A program made the position numbers and the translations under genes. A stretch of DNA of 41,732 bases, from the NCBI GenBank assembly GCA_023819255.1, contig JAMWBU010000016.1:1-41732 (forward strand), in the 5' to 3' direction. Position 1 is the first letter of the stretch. Each line of letters starts with the position of its first letter. Positions 1 to 9,299 of this stretch are shown one piece after another. The notes beneath the pieces were generated by a model. It was not told where the DNA came from, searched no databases, and saw only the letters and a list, made by a program, of their open reading frames with translations. The DNA is from Candidatus Omnitrophota bacterium (lineage in GTDB: Bacteria > Ratteibacteria > UBA8468 > B48-G9 > DTJG01).

Positions 1-888
1 TTGAAAATTAAAATTGGAAACCTTTCTCTGGATACGCCTGTGCTTCCTGCCAGTGGCACATTTGGATACGGAGATGAACTTGTCGATATAATGGACTACA
101 AATTTATTGGAGCTATAATCACAAAAACGCTTACATGGAATGAAAGCGAAGGAAATCCCCCTCCAAGAATATGGGAACTGGAAAATGGTCTGATTAATAA
201 CATAGGGCTTCAAAACATCGGCGTTAAACGATTCTGTGAAGAAAAATTGAAAAGATTGATTGAAATAGACAAGCCATTGATTGTAAGCATTGGAGGAAAA
301 CATATTGATGAAATTGCAAAATGCGTTGAATTTCTCACTCCGATAACAGAAATTTCGGCATTTGAATTAAATCTTTCATGTCCCAACATAGAAATGCTAA
401 AAGCCATTTCAGAAGACTATGAATTGACTTTCAGGACGATAGAAAAAATCCGAAGATTGACTGAAAAACCCTTGATTGCAAAACTGAGTCCAAATGTAAC
501 AGACATTTGTGAAATAGGCGTTGCGGCTGAAAAGGCAGGCGCTGATATTCTATGCGCCACAAATACATTCAAAGGCGCATTCTATGACTGGGATAGTGGC
601 AAAATTTATAAAGGCGGGGTTTCAGGCAGATTGATATTCCCAATGACTTTGAGGGCTGTTTTTGAGTTGTATAGAAAGGTTTCAATACCGATTATAGGAC
701 TCGGAGGAATAGATTCTGGCAGAAAAGCTCTGGAAATGGTATTTGCTGGAGCATCTGCAATTGGCACCGGAACATTATCTGTGATATATCCGAACCTTCC
801 ACAGAAGATATGTGAGGATATTCTGACATTCATGAAGGATACAGGAAAAGATTTTTGCTCACTTGTTGGCTTGAAGAATGAAAAATAA
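1..888 (+). CDS. pyrD: dihydroorotate dehydrogenase (class 1B-like catalytic subunit)
   Basis: Oxidises dihydroorotate to orotate in de novo pyrimidine synthesis. The 295-aa FMN TIM barrel opens with the family motif PASGTFGYG (about residues 16-24). ELNLSCPN carries the catalytic Cys at residue 127, which marks class 1 cytosolic enzymes, and the phosphate-binding GLGGI and GAS/GTG segments lie near the C-terminus. Class 1B enzymes work with the FeS/FAD subunit PyrK; none is visible here, so it may lie upstream of the window. The first codon in the window is TTG. The length fits the family, but the RBS would be off the edge, so a slightly earlier start cannot be excluded. The 3' end overlaps the next gene by 11 nt. 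Confidence 0.93.
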   Translation: MKIKIGNLSLDTPVLPASGTFGYGDELVDIMDYKFIGAIITKTLTWNESEGNPPPRIWELENGLINNIGLQNIGVKRFCEEKLKRLIEIDKPLIVSIGGKHIDEIAKCVEFLTPITEISAFELNLSCPNIEMLKAISEDYELTFRTIEKIRRLTEKPLIAKLSPNVTDICEIGVAAEKAGADILCATNTFKGAFYDWDSGKIYKGGVSGRLIFPMTLRAVFELYRKVSIPIIGLGGIDSGRKALEMVFAGASAIGTGTLSVIYPNLPQKICEDILTFMKDTGKDFCSLVGLKNEK

Positions 889-2671
889 AATCCAAAAAGG
901 AAAGAGTTCTTTGTTTATTATTTCAGCAAAATCCATTCTTTTGTTTTTTTTATTTTTGAGACCATTCTATGATGGTTTTTCCTGTCCAGCATTTAATTTT
1001 GTATCAAACTCAGTGTTTTTCTGCCTGCTTGTGTTGTGTATTATTGTACTGCGCAAGAAATTAGATTTCTCATCTGCTCAGATTTCTTTCCTGGCATTTA
1101 TAGTATTTTGTTTATTTCTTGTTCCTTTCTGGCCGTTATGGCATCAAACTCTAAAAGAATTCACATATATGTTGAGTTTGCTTTCAGTCTGGGTTCTTTT
1201 CAGGACGATTTTCAACCAGGATGACTTCCCTCTTGTTGCGCAGGCACTGATTTTTGCTCTCGCCATCATAGTTTTTTATGGAATACATCAGTATTTCTGG
1301 GGTCTGGAAGAAACGAGACAGATGTTCATGCAACAAAAAGAATTGATGGGAAATCTGTCGGAAACATATCTTGATAGAATGGCAAGCAACAGGATCTTTG
1401 CGACATTTGTTTATCCCAATACATTCGCAGGATACCTTCTGTTGCTTTACCCTGTTGCCTTTTTCTCGATTCTGCGTGGAAAAAAAAGAATGCTACAACT
1501 AACAGGGGCTATAACACTTGCGATTCTGATACCAGTTCTTGCCGCGACTGAATCAATGGGCGGATGGTTTTGTTTTCTGATAGTTTCATTTTTAATGCTT
1601 CTGTTCTTTCTTGTGCCACGAAAATTTTATATCCATTCTTGCATTGGTCTATCTGTTATATTGATATTTTTGCTGTACGCGGGCATAAAAACTGAAATAA
1701 TTCCGAAAATCAGCTCGCTAACAGATAGAATCAATTACTGGACAGCTGCTTTACAGATAATTAAGAATCACCCTTTTACTGGAACAGGTCCAGGAAATTT
1801 CTCGCAATTCTACTTACAATACAAAGTTCCCGGCGCTATGGAAGCAAAGTTTGCCCACAATATAGTGGTTGAAATACTGGTATCCACTGGATTAGCGGGT
1901 TTTATTCTATTTGCTATTACTATCTTCTTCTTCGCCAGAAGAAATATAAAAAATTTTCTTGAGACAGAAAACTACCTGCTAACAGGATTTATGTTCGGTT
2001 TATTTGGAATTTTTCTTCACTCTCTTGTTGATTTTGACTATGCAGATTCCGCCATAAGCGTTATTATATTCGCTTTAGCGGGGATTGTGGAAGCAGTTCC
2101 GGCTCTGGAAAAACAGAAACCGAAACGATTGACAAAACTGATCGCAGGAAGTATCATAATTCTGCTTATTTCTGCGGTTGTTATAGAAACTAAAATCTGG
2201 AAAGTGAATAAATCCATAGAAAACATTAAAACTGGTAAAAGCAGAGAAAATCCAATTCAGGTTCTGGAAAAAACAGCAAAAATATTTCCTGAACCTGAAA
2301 CTCTTTTCATTCAGGGCGAAATATTCAGGCATATCTACCGCGAAACAAAAGATTATAGATTTGCTGAAAAAGCAGTTACGGCTTACAAAAAAGCCGTAGG
2401 AATAAACAAATTTTCACCAAAATACCGCAGGACTCTTGCAATGATGCTGATGGAAACTGGACAGTACGAGGAAGCCGAAAAAGAGTTTCTCAAGGTCATA
2501 GAAATCTATCCAACAAAAGCGCTTTACAACCTTGAACTCGGAATGTTTTACAGAAAAATTGGAAAAGACGAACTTGCGGAAGTTTATCTTGACAGAGGTA
2601 AAAAATTGCCAGCCAGCAGCAAGGACGAAGCACGTTCTATACAGGAATACAAAAATGGAAAAAGTTTTTGA
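878..2671 (+). CDS. O-antigen ligase/Wzy_C-like polytopic membrane protein with C-terminal TPRs
   Basis: A 597-aa inner-membrane protein. Residues from about 15 to 440 hold roughly ten to twelve hydrophobic helices. A large loop contains GTGPGNF (about 302-308) followed by a conserved-type AHN (about 326-328) and a Gly-rich helix; this is the Wzy_C / O-antigen ligase signature. Residues about 480-595 are soluble and form two or three TPR-like helical pairs, including METGQYEEAEKEF. Such proteins join or polymerise lipid-linked glycans (WaaL, Wzy) or glycosylate pilins (PilO/PglL type); sequence alone does not decide among these. The PilT gene elsewhere in the window keeps a pilin-glycosylation role open. 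It overlaps pyrD by 11 nt and ricT by 17 nt, so it is operonic. Confidence 0.8.
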   Translation: MKNKIQKGKSSLFIISAKSILLFFLFLRPFYDGFSCPAFNFVSNSVFFCLLVLCIIVLRKKLDFSSAQISFLAFIVFCLFLVPFWPLWHQTLKEFTYMLSLLSVWVLFRTIFNQDDFPLVAQALIFALAIIVFYGIHQYFWGLEETRQMFMQQKELMGNLSETYLDRMASNRIFATFVYPNTFAGYLLLLYPVAFFSILRGKKRMLQLTGAITLAILIPVLAATESMGGWFCFLIVSFLMLLFFLVPRKFYIHSCIGLSVILIFLLYAGIKTEIIPKISSLTDRINYWTAALQIIKNHPFTGTGPGNFSQFYLQYKVPGAMEAKFAHNIVVEILVSTGLAGFILFAITIFFFARRNIKNFLETENYLLTGFMFGLFGIFLHSLVDFDYADSAISVIIFALAGIVEAVPALEKQKPKRLTKLIAGSIIILLISAVVIETKIWKVNKSIENIKTGKSRENPIQVLEKTAKIFPEPETLFIQGEIFRHIYRETKDYRFAEKAVTAYKKAVGINKFSPKYRRTLAMMLMETGQYEEAEKEFLKVIEIYPTKALYNLELGMFYRKIGKDELAEVYLDRGKKLPASSKDEARSIQEYKNGKSF

Positions 2672-3320
2672 AATACAGGTAAGAAAGGTAGAAAAACCTT
2701 GTTATGTTTCAGGCGAGGATAACCTTAATATAAAATCAGGGGATATCATAATAGTTGAATTTGCTAAAGGCACCCAGGACCATGCGAAGGTCTGCTGTGA
2801 AGTTCATCTGGAACAACAGAGCTCAAAGCAGATTATCACTGGAAAAATTCTTAGAAAAGCAAACGAGCAAGATATCCTCATAATAAGGGAAAACGAACTT
2901 CTTAAAAATGACGCTTTCAGAATATGCAATGAAAAAATTAAAGGCATCAATCTTGCGATGAAGCTTATTGATGTGACATACACTTTTGACAGAACCGTCA
3001 TAACTTTTTATTACTGGGCTACAGGAAGAGTGGATTTTAGAAAACTTGTAAAAGAGCTTGCCAGCATATTTAATTGCAGAATTGAAATGCGTCAGATCGG
3101 ACTCAGGGATGAAGCAAAAATAAAAGGAGGATACGGCATATGTGGTCAGGAAATATGCTGTCACAGGTTCTTAAAGGATTTTGAACCTGTAACAATGAAA
3201 CTGGTTAAGACGCAAAGTTTGCCGCTGGACATGAGCAAAATATCAGGACTTTGTGGAAGACTTATGTGCTGTTTGATATTCGAAAGCAAATTGTATGAAA
3301 ACCAAGAGGATACAGAATGA
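2655..3320 (+). CDS. ricT: PSP1-domain protein, RicT/YaaT family
   Basis: A 221-aa protein with a PSP1 C-terminal domain. The diagnostic cysteine motifs are present: GGYGICGQEICC and SGLCGRLMCC, both in the last 70 residues. In Bacillus subtilis RicT acts with RicA and RicF as an Fe-S-dependent specificity factor for RNase Y mRNA processing; the role in other phyla is less clear. An open frame extends upstream to 2532, but those residues lie inside the preceding gene. The ATG at 2655 has AGGAA 8 nt upstream and begins MEKVFEIQVR, as in the family, so I place the start there. The stop overlaps metG by 4 nt (ATGA). Confidence 0.88.
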   Translation: MEKVFEIQVRKVEKPCYVSGEDNLNIKSGDIIIVEFAKGTQDHAKVCCEVHLEQQSSKQIITGKILRKANEQDILIIRENELLKNDAFRICNEKIKGINLAMKLIDVTYTFDRTVITFYYWATGRVDFRKLVKELASIFNCRIEMRQIGLRDEAKIKGGYGICGQEICCHRFLKDFEPVTMKLVKTQSLPLDMSKISGLCGRLMCCLIFESKLYENQEDTE

Positions 3321-4810
3321 AATTTTATGTCACAACCCCAATTTATTACATCAATGCCCGGCCGCATATTGGACATTGCTACACTACAATTGCGGCTGAT
3401 TGCCTATCAAGATATCATAGAATGGTTGGAAAAGATGTTTTCTTTCTTACTGGAACAGACGAACACGGAGATAAGATAGCGCAAGCGGCAGAGAAAAAAG
3501 GAATAACAGTTGAAAAATTCACGAATGAAATGGCAATAGAGTATAAAAAAATGTGGCAAAAATTGGACATTTCATATACAAGATTTATACAAACCACTGA
3601 GAATCAACATCAAGATACAGTGCGTGCTGTGTTCAAAAAACTGATGGATAATGGAGACATATACATGGGACAGTATTCTGGTTATTACTGCGTTCCATGC
3701 GAATGTTTCATACCAAAAACGAAAATAGATCAGAGCAATCCTTCGTGTCCGGATTGTGGGAGACCTGTTAAAATAATTAAAGAAAATTCGTATTTCTTCA
3801 GATTGTCAAAATATGAAAAACCCCTTATTGAATATCTTGACAAAAATCCCGGGATAATTCAACCCGCATTTAGACTCGATGAAGTAAGAAATTTCATCCT
3901 GCAGGGATTAAACGACCTTTCTGTCACCAGACAGGGCCCTGTCTGGGGCATAGAGTCCCCAACACCTGAAAAGTATTCAGTTTATGTGTGGTTTGACGCA
4001 TTGATAAACTATCTAACAGGTGCAGAATATGCAGATGGCAGAACAAACAGGTTCTGGCCACCTGATGTGCAATTGCTGGGAAAAGATATCCTTCGATTCC
4101 ATGCGATTATCTGGCCTGCAATGTTAATGGCGCTGGGACTGGAACTACCAGGAAAAATCTTTGCTCACGGCTGGTGGACTGTTGGAAAAGAAAAGATGTC
4201 AAAATCAAAAGGCAATGTCATAGACCCTGTTTATCTTATAGACAATTTCGGAGTTGATGGCTTCAGATATTTTCTTTTGAAAGAGGTTCCATTTGGACTT
4301 GATGGTGAATATTCGGAAGAAAAATTCATAAAAAGATTCAATAGCGATCTTGCAAACGATCTGGGAAACCTTGTTAACAGAACTCTTAATCTTGTCGAAA
4401 AACTGTTCGAAGGCACCATACCTGACGGATTTCTCAGCGCAGAAATGGAGAAGCTTGTTGACAGTGTTATCGCAAATGTTGACAGGCTTATTAACGATGT
4501 GGCTTTTTCAGAAGCACTTGCCGAAATCTGGAAGTTGATATCTGAACTCAACAGATTGCTGGATAGCGAAAAACCATGGAATTCATCACCCGAAACGGCA
4601 AAAAGAACAATCGCGCAGTGTGTTTCTGGAATAAGTTTAATCTCATTGCTTATCTACCCTACCATGCCTGAAACATCGAGAAAAATCTGGAAGATGCTTA
4701 ACATTGAGATTCAGGAAGACAAAGTTACTTTGAACAAGAAAATACTGAGGTTGCTTTCCGGGAAAAAATCAGGAAAAAGAGAAATCCTTTTTATGAGGAT
4801 AAAGACATGA
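3317..4810 (+). CDS. metG: methionyl-tRNA synthetase
   Basis: Charges tRNA-Met with methionine. This 497-aa class I synthetase has HIGH at residues 17-20 and KMSKS at 293-297. A CVPC...CPDC zinc knuckle sits in the connective-peptide region (about residues 125-150), and an anticodon-binding helical domain ends the protein. It lacks the C-terminal EMAP/tRNA-binding domain found in longer MetRS forms; the last about 30 residues are short and basic. It is coupled on both sides by 4-nt ATGA overlaps, with ricT upstream and pyrH downstream. Confidence 0.96.
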   Translation: MKFYVTTPIYYINARPHIGHCYTTIAADCLSRYHRMVGKDVFFLTGTDEHGDKIAQAAEKKGITVEKFTNEMAIEYKKMWQKLDISYTRFIQTTENQHQDTVRAVFKKLMDNGDIYMGQYSGYYCVPCECFIPKTKIDQSNPSCPDCGRPVKIIKENSYFFRLSKYEKPLIEYLDKNPGIIQPAFRLDEVRNFILQGLNDLSVTRQGPVWGIESPTPEKYSVYVWFDALINYLTGAEYADGRTNRFWPPDVQLLGKDILRFHAIIWPAMLMALGLELPGKIFAHGWWTVGKEKMSKSKGNVIDPVYLIDNFGVDGFRYFLLKEVPFGLDGEYSEEKFIKRFNSDLANDLGNLVNRTLNLVEKLFEGTIPDGFLSAEMEKLVDSVIANVDRLINDVAFSEALAEIWKLISELNRLLDSEKPWNSSPETAKRTIAQCVSGISLISLLIYPTMPETSRKIWKMLNIEIQEDKVTLNKKILRLLSGKKSGKREILFMRIKT

Positions 4811-5568
4811 ATAAAGCGATATTTAGAAGAATTATGCTTAAGCTTTCAGGAGAAGCACTTCTGGGTGATGAAAATTTCGGAATCAATTCAGATGCTTTAA
4901 TATCCATTGCGAAAGAAATTAAAGAAGTTTCAGAGCTTGGCTGCCAGCTGGCAGTGGTCATTGGCGGTGGAAATATTTTTCGCGGAATTACAAGGGACGA
5001 AAAAGTGATTGATGAAATCACCGGCGACTATATAGGAATGCTTGCCACTGTTATCAATGGACTTGCTCTTCAAAGCTGTCTTGAAAAAATGAACGCGGTC
5101 ACCAGGGTGCAGAGCGCTTTTGAAATGAGACAGTTCTGCGAGCCATATATCAGAAGAAGAGCTATAAGGCATCTTGAAAAAGGCAGGATAGTAATATTCG
5201 CTGGCGGAACAGGCAATCCATATTTCACCACTGACACAGCAGCAGCACTGAAAGCAATAGAAATCGGCGCAGATGTTATATTGAAAGCTACCAAAGTGGA
5301 TGGGGTTTATACAGACGACCCATTAAAAAATAAAAATGCAAAAAGATTTGAAGCATTAACCCATAATGAAATTTTGACAAAGGGTCTTAAAGTTATGGAC
5401 AACACAGCCATTGCTCTATGCATGAATAAAAAACTGTCTATTATTGTTTTTAATCTATTTAGAAAAGGCAATCTAAAAAAAATCGTGTATGGCAAGGGTA
5501 TAAAAACAATCATTGCTGACAAGAACTCCAGACTTTACAATTTAAATAAAGGGGGGGGCCATGATTAA
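4807..5568 (+). CDS. pyrH: UMP kinase
   Basis: Phosphorylates UMP to UDP; this is the hexameric bacterial enzyme of the amino-acid-kinase fold. Motifs seen are [10 protein letters not shown] (residues 11-20), GGGNIFRG (53-60) and [14 protein letters not shown] in the central region. At 253 aa it is slightly longer than the usual about 240, with a Gly-Gly-Gly-His-Asp tail. That tail is encoded by a run of eight G that also serves as the Shine-Dalgarno of frr, and the two genes overlap by 8 nt. The pyrH-frr pairing is widespread, but rpsB and tsf, its usual upstream partners, are absent and metG takes their place. Confidence 0.96.
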   Translation: MNKAIFRRIMLKLSGEALLGDENFGINSDALISIAKEIKEVSELGCQLAVVIGGGNIFRGITRDEKVIDEITGDYIGMLATVINGLALQSCLEKMNAVTRVQSAFEMRQFCEPYIRRRAIRHLEKGRIVIFAGGTGNPYFTTDTAAALKAIEIGADVILKATKVDGVYTDDPLKNKNAKRFEALTHNEILTKGLKVMDNTAIALCMNKKLSIIVFNLFRKGNLKKIVYGKGIKTIIADKNSRLYNLNKGGGHD

Positions 5569-6118
5569 AAAAATAATTCAGGATGTTGAGATAAACATGA
5601 AAAAAGTAGAAGAAAATTTCATAAAAGAAATAAACAGTTTAAGACTCGGGCGCGCTTCAATTTCATTGCTTGAAGGAATCCTTGTTGAATATTACGGTTC
5701 AAAACTTCCAATAAATCAGGTTGCGACAATATCTATCCCGAATCCGCAAACTCTTGTTATTCAGCCCTGGGATAAGACAACGACCGAAAAAATAGTGAAA
5801 GCGATACAAACAAGCAATCTTGGGCTTAATCCTGTTTCTGATTCAGCAACCATAAAGATTCCTGTACCACCGCTCAGTGAAGAAAGGAGAAAAGAGCTTG
5901 TAAAGGTATTGAGAAAACTTGAAGAGCAAGCAAAAGTGGAAATAAGAGAAATAAGAAGAAAGATGAAGGAAGAGTTGAAAAAGCTTGAAAAAGAAAAGAA
6001 AATCTCTGAAGATGATTCATTCAGAACCAGTGAAGAATTGCAAAAGATAACAGACAAATTCATGGAAGAAATTGAAAAGATAACTTCTGCGAAGGAAAAA
6101 GAAATACTTGAATCATAA
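5561..6118 (+). CDS. frr: ribosome recycling factor
   Basis: Splits post-termination 70S ribosomes together with EF-G. The 185-aa protein matches the family length. Its N- and C-terminal stretches form the long three-helix bundle; the C-terminal part is very rich in Glu and Lys. The family motif NSLRLGRAS lies near residues 26-34, and the central beta domain contains [15 protein letters not shown]. The ATG follows an unusual G8 Shine-Dalgarno. The 3' end overlaps cmk by 11 nt. Confidence 0.97.
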   Translation: MIKKIIQDVEINMKKVEENFIKEINSLRLGRASISLLEGILVEYYGSKLPINQVATISIPNPQTLVIQPWDKTTTEKIVKAIQTSNLGLNPVSDSATIKIPVPPLSEERRKELVKVLRKLEEQAKVEIREIRRKMKEELKKLEKEKKISEDDSFRTSEELQKITDKFMEEIEKITSAKEKEILES

Positions 6119-6806
6119 GAAAAAACACTCCGTAATCGCAATTGACGGTCCTGCAGGCGCAGGAAAAAGCACAGTAGCGGTGCTTGTTGCCAGAAAGCTT
6201 GGTTTTTTATACATTGATACCGGAGCAATGTATCGTGCCCTCACATTAAAAGCTTTAAGATTGAAACTGGACCTTGATAATAAAAAACCTTTGATTGAGA
6301 TGTCTCAAAAAAGCGTAATAGAATTGATACAGGAAGAAAACGGCTGCAAAATTTTTCTCGACGGCGAAGATGTGTCAAAACAAATAAGAACAGAACAGGT
6401 AAGCGCCAACAGCCACTTTGTTGCTTTGATACCCGAAATCAGAGAGATTCTGTGGAAAGTTCAACGTTCATATCGAAACAGTCACGATATTGTTATGGAA
6501 GGAAGAGATATTGGAACTGTTGTTTTTCCAGACGCTGAAGTAAAAATCTATCTTGACGCTTCTCCTGAAGAAAGAGCAAAAAGAAGATATCTACAGCTCA
6601 AAGCGCAGGGAATAGAAGTTGACATTGAAAAGATAAAAGGTGAAATTCTATTAAGAGACGAAAGGGATAGCAAAAGGGACATTGCGCCTCTTATAAAGCA
6701 TCCTGAAGCTATAGTTGTTGATACAACCAGTATGACAATAGAACAGGTGGTAGCGGCAATAGTGGAAATTTATAAGGAAAAAATTGCTGAAATTGAAAAT
6801 AGGTGA
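6108..6806 (+). CDS. cmk: cytidylate kinase
   Basis: Phosphorylates CMP and dCMP, completing with PyrH the nucleoside-monophosphate kinase step for pyrimidines. The P-loop GPAGAGKST is at residues 14-22; YIDTGAMYRA and MEGRDIGTVVFPDA are family signatures. The 232-aa length is normal. The only start before the P-loop is TTG at 6108, inside the frr 3' end, with AAGGA about 11 nt upstream, so initiation is probably coupled to frr termination. It is the last gene of the plus-strand operon; its stop is 7 nt from the convergent pnp stop. Confidence 0.94.
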   Translation: MNHKKKHSVIAIDGPAGAGKSTVAVLVARKLGFLYIDTGAMYRALTLKALRLKLDLDNKKPLIEMSQKSVIELIQEENGCKIFLDGEDVSKQIRTEQVSANSHFVALIPEIREILWKVQRSYRNSHDIVMEGRDIGTVVFPDAEVKIYLDASPEERAKRRYLQLKAQGIEVDIEKIKGEILLRDERDSKRDIAPLIKHPEAIVVDTTSMTIEQVVAAIVEIYKEKIAEIENR

Positions 6807-6817
6807 ATTATTTTCAA
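6793..6817. terminator. inverted repeat at convergent operon ends, possible bidirectional terminator
   Basis: TTGAAAATA (6793-6801) and TATTTTCAA (6809-6817) form a perfect 9-bp inverted repeat with a 7-nt loop. It contains the cmk stop in the loop and the pnp stop in the right arm, so it would form a hairpin at the end of both transcripts. The stem is AT-rich and no immediate U-tract follows; the nearest T6 on the minus strand starts about ten bases past the stem. A role in termination or 3'-end protection is inference. Confidence 0.4.
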
Positions 6818-8943
6818 GATTGACGACGAAAATCTCTTCTTGGCGGGCGATTATTTTGTGGCATTTTTCTTTTTTCTTTTTCAAGTTCTTCGCTTGTGAG
6901 AGCCTGCTTGCGGCTTAAATTAGCCCTGCCCTGCTCGTCAAACCCCACAAATTTTACCTTAATATTTTCACCGATGTTTACAACATCTTCCACTCTGTTA
7001 ACCCGATAAGGCGCCAGTTCTGATATATGCACCAGTCCTTCCTGCTCATTTAAGAACTTAACCATAGCTCCAAAAGGGAAAATCCTTGTAACAACGCCTT
7101 CATAAATCTTTCCCACCTCAGGTTCCTCCACTATCGATTTTATACGCTCAAGTGCGGCAATACATTTATCAAGTTCAGTGCTGTAAATTGAAATCATTCC
7201 ATCATCATCAATATCAATTTCCGCCCCTGTTTCTTCAATAATTTTTCTTATGGTTTTACCGCCTCCACCTATAACAAGGCCTATTTTATCAGCTGGAATT
7301 TTAATTGTCATAATTCTGGGAGCGTACTTTGAAATTTCAGGTCTCGGAGCATTCAAAGTGTTGTTCATAATTTCAATAATATGGTCCCTTGCTCTTTTGC
7401 TCTGTAAAACCGCCTCCTTCAAAATATGCATGGAAAATTCAGTTGTTTTAACATCCATCTGAAAAGCCGTTATACCTGAACTTGTTCCAGCTATTTTCAG
7501 ATCAAGGTCTCCAATATGGTCTTCCTCACCTGCTATATCTGTAAGCAACATATATTTTTCGCCCTCCTTTATCATCCCTAACGCCACTCCTCCAACATGC
7601 TTTGGAAGCGAAATTCCGCCATCCATCAACGCTAAACTTGAAGCACAAACAGTAGCCATTGAGGAAGACCCATTCGATTCAAGAATATTAGCCACAATCC
7701 TTATTGTGTAAGGAAACTCTTCCTCTGAAGGAATAACAAATTGCAAAGATCTTTCAGCAAGCGAGCCGTGTCCGATTTCCCTGCGAGATGGACCCCTGAA
7801 AGCCCCTGTTTCTCCGACTGAAAATGGTGGGAAATTATAGTGAAGCATGAATCTTTTTGAAGTTTCTTCAAAAAGTCCATCAACGATCTGCTGATCATGC
7901 TTGGTGCCAAGAGTCACTGACGCAAGACATTGTGTTTGTCCACGGGTAAAAAGTGCTGAACCATGAGTCCTTGGCAATAAACCAACCATGCAGCTGATAG
8001 GCCTTATTTCTTCAGCCTTTCTGCCATCAAAACGTTTGCCTGAAGTAAGAATTAATTGTCTTATAATCTTTTCAAGACACTTATTAAATATACGATTAAC
8101 CTCTGAATGTTTCTCCTGATCATATTTTAACTTGACTTCTTCGAGCATTTTTTCATAATACTGGTTTCTCTGTTTTTTTTCTGGATAGTCCCATATCGAT
8201 TCCATTTTCTTCCTGACAAAAAGCTCGATATCTTTCTCCATCTCAGGTTCTGATATAAACGCTGAAGTATAACAACACTCTTTTTTCCAGCTTTTTATTG
8301 CCTCAATAACAGGTTGTATCGCATTGTAAGCAAACATTGTTGCATCAATAAAAACATCTTCTGAAATCTCTTTTGCCCATCCTTCTAACATTACAATTGA
8401 ACTATCAGTGCCCGAAAGTACAAGATTTAAACTGCTATTTTCAAGTTCAGCAATGGATGGATTTACAACAAATTTTTCATCAATCCTTCCAATTCGCACG
8501 CAACCCAGCACTCCATTGAAAGGCAGTCCTGATAATGCCAGAGAACAGGAAGCCCCGATAACCGAAAGTATATCAGGATCATTCTCCTGGTCGGCAGAAA
8601 GAACAAAGGAAACCAGTTGAACCTCATCAACAAAATCTTCGGGGAATAAAGGCCTCACGGACCTGTCCATCAAACGGCTGATTAGAATTTCTCTTTCTGA
8701 AGGTCTGCCTTCTCTCTTAAAAAAACCACCGGGAATCTTACCTGCCGCTGATGTTTGTTCTCGATAATCGCAGGTTAGCGGAAAAAAATCCCTGGGCTCT
8801 GCACTCTTACTCGTTGTCAGCGCCACAAGCACCACAGTTTCGCCGCAACTAACCATCACAGAACTCGCTGCTTGTTTTGCAAGCAAGCCTGTTTCAATGT
8901 TTATTGTCTTACCACCAAGCTCTATTTTCAATGATTCTGTCAT
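6814..8943 (-). CDS. pnp: polyribonucleotide nucleotidyltransferase (PNPase)
   Basis: Phosphorolytic 3'-5' exoribonuclease and degradosome component. The 709-aa protein has the full architecture: RNase PH domain 1 (about 1-220, including GGFFKREGRPSEREIL), a helical linker, and RNase PH domain 2 (about 310-540, including RFDGRKAEEIRPI and GDLDLKIAGT with catalytic Asp residues). A KH domain follows (GGGGKTIR in place of the common GKGGKTIR), then an S1 domain (about 620-690, KIYEGVVTRIFPFGAMV) and a basic tail. It starts 1 nt after the rpsO stop. It probably depends on the rpsO promoter; the rpsO-pnp pair is conserved and autoregulated in enterobacteria. Confidence 0.97.
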   Translation of the reverse strand: MTESLKIELGGKTINIETGLLAKQAASSVMVSCGETVVLVALTTSKSAEPRDFFPLTCDYREQTSAAGKIPGGFFKREGRPSEREILISRLMDRSVRPLFPEDFVDEVQLVSFVLSADQENDPDILSVIGASCSLALSGLPFNGVLGCVRIGRIDEKFVVNPSIAELENSSLNLVLSGTDSSIVMLEGWAKEISEDVFIDATMFAYNAIQPVIEAIKSWKKECCYTSAFISEPEMEKDIELFVRKKMESIWDYPEKKQRNQYYEKMLEEVKLKYDQEKHSEVNRIFNKCLEKIIRQLILTSGKRFDGRKAEEIRPISCMVGLLPRTHGSALFTRGQTQCLASVTLGTKHDQQIVDGLFEETSKRFMLHYNFPPFSVGETGAFRGPSRREIGHGSLAERSLQFVIPSEEEFPYTIRIVANILESNGSSSMATVCASSLALMDGGISLPKHVGGVALGMIKEGEKYMLLTDIAGEEDHIGDLDLKIAGTSSGITAFQMDVKTTEFSMHILKEAVLQSKRARDHIIEIMNNTLNAPRPEISKYAPRIMTIKIPADKIGLVIGGGGKTIRKIIEETGAEIDIDDDGMISIYSTELDKCIAALERIKSIVEEPEVGKIYEGVVTRIFPFGAMVKFLNEQEGLVHISELAPYRVNRVEDVVNIGENIKVKFVGFDEQGRANLSRKQALTSEELEKEKRKMPQNNRPPRRDFRRQS

Positions 8944-8944
8944 C

Positions 8945-9211
8945 TTATTTTCTCAGATTCAGCTTCTCAATAAGAGCCTGGTAAGTGGCAAAATCTCTGG
9001 ACTGAAGGTACTTTAACAATCGCCTTCTTCGACCTATAAGCTTTAACAGTCCTCGCCTTGAATTGAAATCTTTCGGGTATTTTTTAAAGTGTTCCCCGAG
9101 AGCTTCAATTCTCTTGCTGAGCAAAGCTATCTGAACCTCAGGAGAGCCCGTATCAGATGGGTGTCTTCCAAAGTCCTGTTTTAGTTTTTCCTTGACCTGT
9201 TTTTCTAACAT
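8945..9211 (-). CDS. rpsO: 30S ribosomal protein S15
   Basis: An 88-aa primary 16S rRNA binder of the central domain. The family signature [13 protein letters not shown] and the [19 protein letters not shown] helix are intact. A longer open frame begins at 9253, but the ATG at 9211 is preceded by GGGAG and gives the canonical length, so it is chosen. It has its own promoter at 9263-9291, leaving a leader of roughly 45 nt, and is followed after 1 nt by pnp. Confidence 0.95.
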   Translation of the reverse strand: MLEKQVKEKLKQDFGRHPSDTGSPEVQIALLSKRIEALGEHFKKYPKDFNSRRGLLKLIGRRRRLLKYLQSRDFATYQALIEKLNLRK

Positions 9212-9262
9212 TTCTCTTCTCCCTATCTTATAATTTGATATCAGTAACTTCATATATGTATT

Positions 9263-9291
9263 AGTATACCTCTATTCACCCAAACTGTCAA
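9263..9291 (-). promoter_or_regulatory. near-consensus sigma70 promoter for rpsO-pnp
   Basis: On the minus strand a perfect -35 hexamer TTGACA (9286-9291) is followed after exactly 17 nt by a -10 TATACT (5 of 6 matches to TATAAT, 9263-9268). It lies immediately after the purD stop and about 50 nt upstream of the rpsO start codon. It is the clearest promoter in the window and separates rpsO-pnp from the long ribosomal cluster upstream. Confidence 0.75.
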
Positions 9292-9299
9292 TCACAAAT

